The notes beneath the pieces are model-generated. The model made no database searches and was not told where the DNA came from. It saw nothing but the letters and a program-made list of their open reading frames with translations. Below, piece by piece: positions 63,673 to 64,000 of a stretch of 64,000 bases of DNA (positions within the stretch are counted from its first letter, which is position 1; every line of letters starts with the position of its first letter). The DNA is from Bradyrhizobium roseum (lineage in GTDB: Bacteria; Pseudomonadota; Alphaproteobacteria; Rhizobiales; Xanthobacteraceae). Made by a program: the position numbers and the translations under genes. The DNA lies in contig NZ_CP129212.1 of NCBI RefSeq assembly GCF_030413175.1, positions 6,486,450-6,550,449 on the forward strand, written 5' to 3'.

Positions 63673-63693
63673 CAGGGCTAAACCAAAGCCCTG
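63673..63693. terminator. Perfect hairpin between secretion adaptor and htpG
   Basis: CAGGGCT and AGCCCTG form a perfect 7-bp stem around AAACCAA. It lies after the stop of the secretion adaptor and just inside the presumed htpG leader, so it may end the former transcript or fold in the htpG 5' leader. There is no long T-run. Confidence 0.5.
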
Positions 63694-63721
63694 ATATAGC
63701 GATACCATCTGGGGTGGCAAG
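63694..63721 (-). promoter_or_regulatory. Possible RpoH-type promoter of htpG
   Basis: On the minus strand CTTGCC (63721-63716), 14 bases, then CGCTATAT (63701-63694). The spacing equals that of the Hsp20 promoter at 2732-2759 (CTTGAA-N14-TCCCATAT), and both end in ATAT. The transcript would begin near 63687. Confidence 0.5.
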
Positions 63722-63754
63722 ATTGAGCCGCTCCGTAACCCTATGCCCGCCCCC

Positions 63755-64000
63755 TCACCGCTCAACGAAAGCGCGCTGGAATTGATCCATGATGGGCTTG
63801 GACAGGTAGCTCAGCATGGTCCGGCTGCCGGTCTGCATGAATACCTCGGCCGGCATGCCCGACATCAGCTGAAGCCCGGCAAGCAGGCGGCGCTCCTCCT
63901 CAGGCAGCATGATCCGGACCGTGAAATAGGATGTACCGGTCTGCGGGTCCTTCGTGGTATCGGGCGAAATGAATGAGACCTGCCCCTTCAATTGCGGCGT
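63755..64000 (-). CDS. Type I secretion periplasmic adaptor (HlyD family), C-terminal part
   Basis: The frame is open to the window edge, so only the last 81 residues are seen. They match the C-terminal barrel and membrane-proximal end of HlyD/PrtE/RsaE adaptors: GQVSFISPDTTKDPQTGTSYFTVRI, then LLAGLQLMSGMPAEVFMQTGSRTMLSYLSKPIMDQF. This end is the usual signature of type I protein export adaptors. The ABC ATPase partner would lie upstream outside the window. No outer-membrane component is visible here. Confidence 0.9.
   Translation of the reverse strand, partial: TPQLKGQVSFISPDTTKDPQTGTSYFTVRIMLPEEERRLLAGLQLMSGMPAEVFMQTGSRTMLSYLSKPIMDQFQRAFVER

Overview
The window reads as a chromosomal segment of an alphaproteobacterium close to Bradyrhizobium/Rhodopseudomonas (Nitrobacteraceae). 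This rests on high GC, homospermidine synthase next to an ornithine decarboxylase with a long structured leader, a ROSE-type RNA thermometer on a small heat-shock gene, BA14K and Omp25-like surface proteins, and several dispersed palindromic spacer repeats typical of that group. No species call is possible from sequence reading alone. No rRNA, tRNA, CRISPR array, prophage or insertion sequence was seen.

Layout. 1-4.2 kb: the end of a TPR protein, a short protein with a Pro-Cys-Pro heme-thiolate-like motif, a lysophospholipase-like hydrolase, a heat-regulated Hsp20 gene, and a secreted Ala/Pro-rich protein. 4.7-11.6 kb: glutamate synthase gltB-gltD, split by a palindromic repeat, then a BA14K protein. 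11.8-19 kb: an outer-membrane barrel, kdsD, a divergent carboxymuconolactone decarboxylase/HxlR pair with two operator-like palindromes, an NfeD/stomatin pair, hemH and a MAPEG protein. 19.1-24.9 kb: a heavy-metal RND efflux operon with His/Cys-rich accessory proteins and no outer-membrane factor. 24.9-36.6 kb: an Omp25-like barrel, a thioesterase, a Bug-type binding protein, a hybrid histidine kinase, a PEP-CTERM protein, a NicO-DUF1007 metal transporter pair, and an M3 peptidase.

36.6-41.3 kb is a polyamine cluster. A speF-like leader RNA precedes ornithine decarboxylase, followed by a GNAT acetyltransferase, a 55-residue membrane protein, a RidA protein and homospermidine synthase. 41.7-48.2 kb (minus strand) is an operon of intradiol dioxygenase, a full Liv-type ABC importer and an acetoacetate decarboxylase, which suggests uptake and ring cleavage of an aromatic or aromatic-derived compound.

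48.8-53.7 kb (minus strand) looks like one zinc-starvation operon behind a palindromic Zur-type box. It encodes a 61-residue His-rich membrane microprotein, a ZnuC-like ATPase, a ZnuB-like permease, a ZnuA-like binding protein, a COG0523 GTPase with a His-rich loop, and a translationally coupled WD40-like protein. A decayed membrane-protein gene lies on the other side of the box. 54.3-64 kb: another Omp25-like barrel, a permease split into two overlapping genes, crcB, sodB, a GNAT protein, a MATE exporter, DUF2147 and DUF3095 proteins, htpG behind a possible RpoH-type promoter, and the end of a type I secretion adaptor.

The most rewarding items are the zinc operon with its microprotein and WD40 member, the heat-shock promoter plus ROSE hairpin, the polyamine leader and cluster, the paired HxlR operators, and the Pro-Cys-Pro protein.
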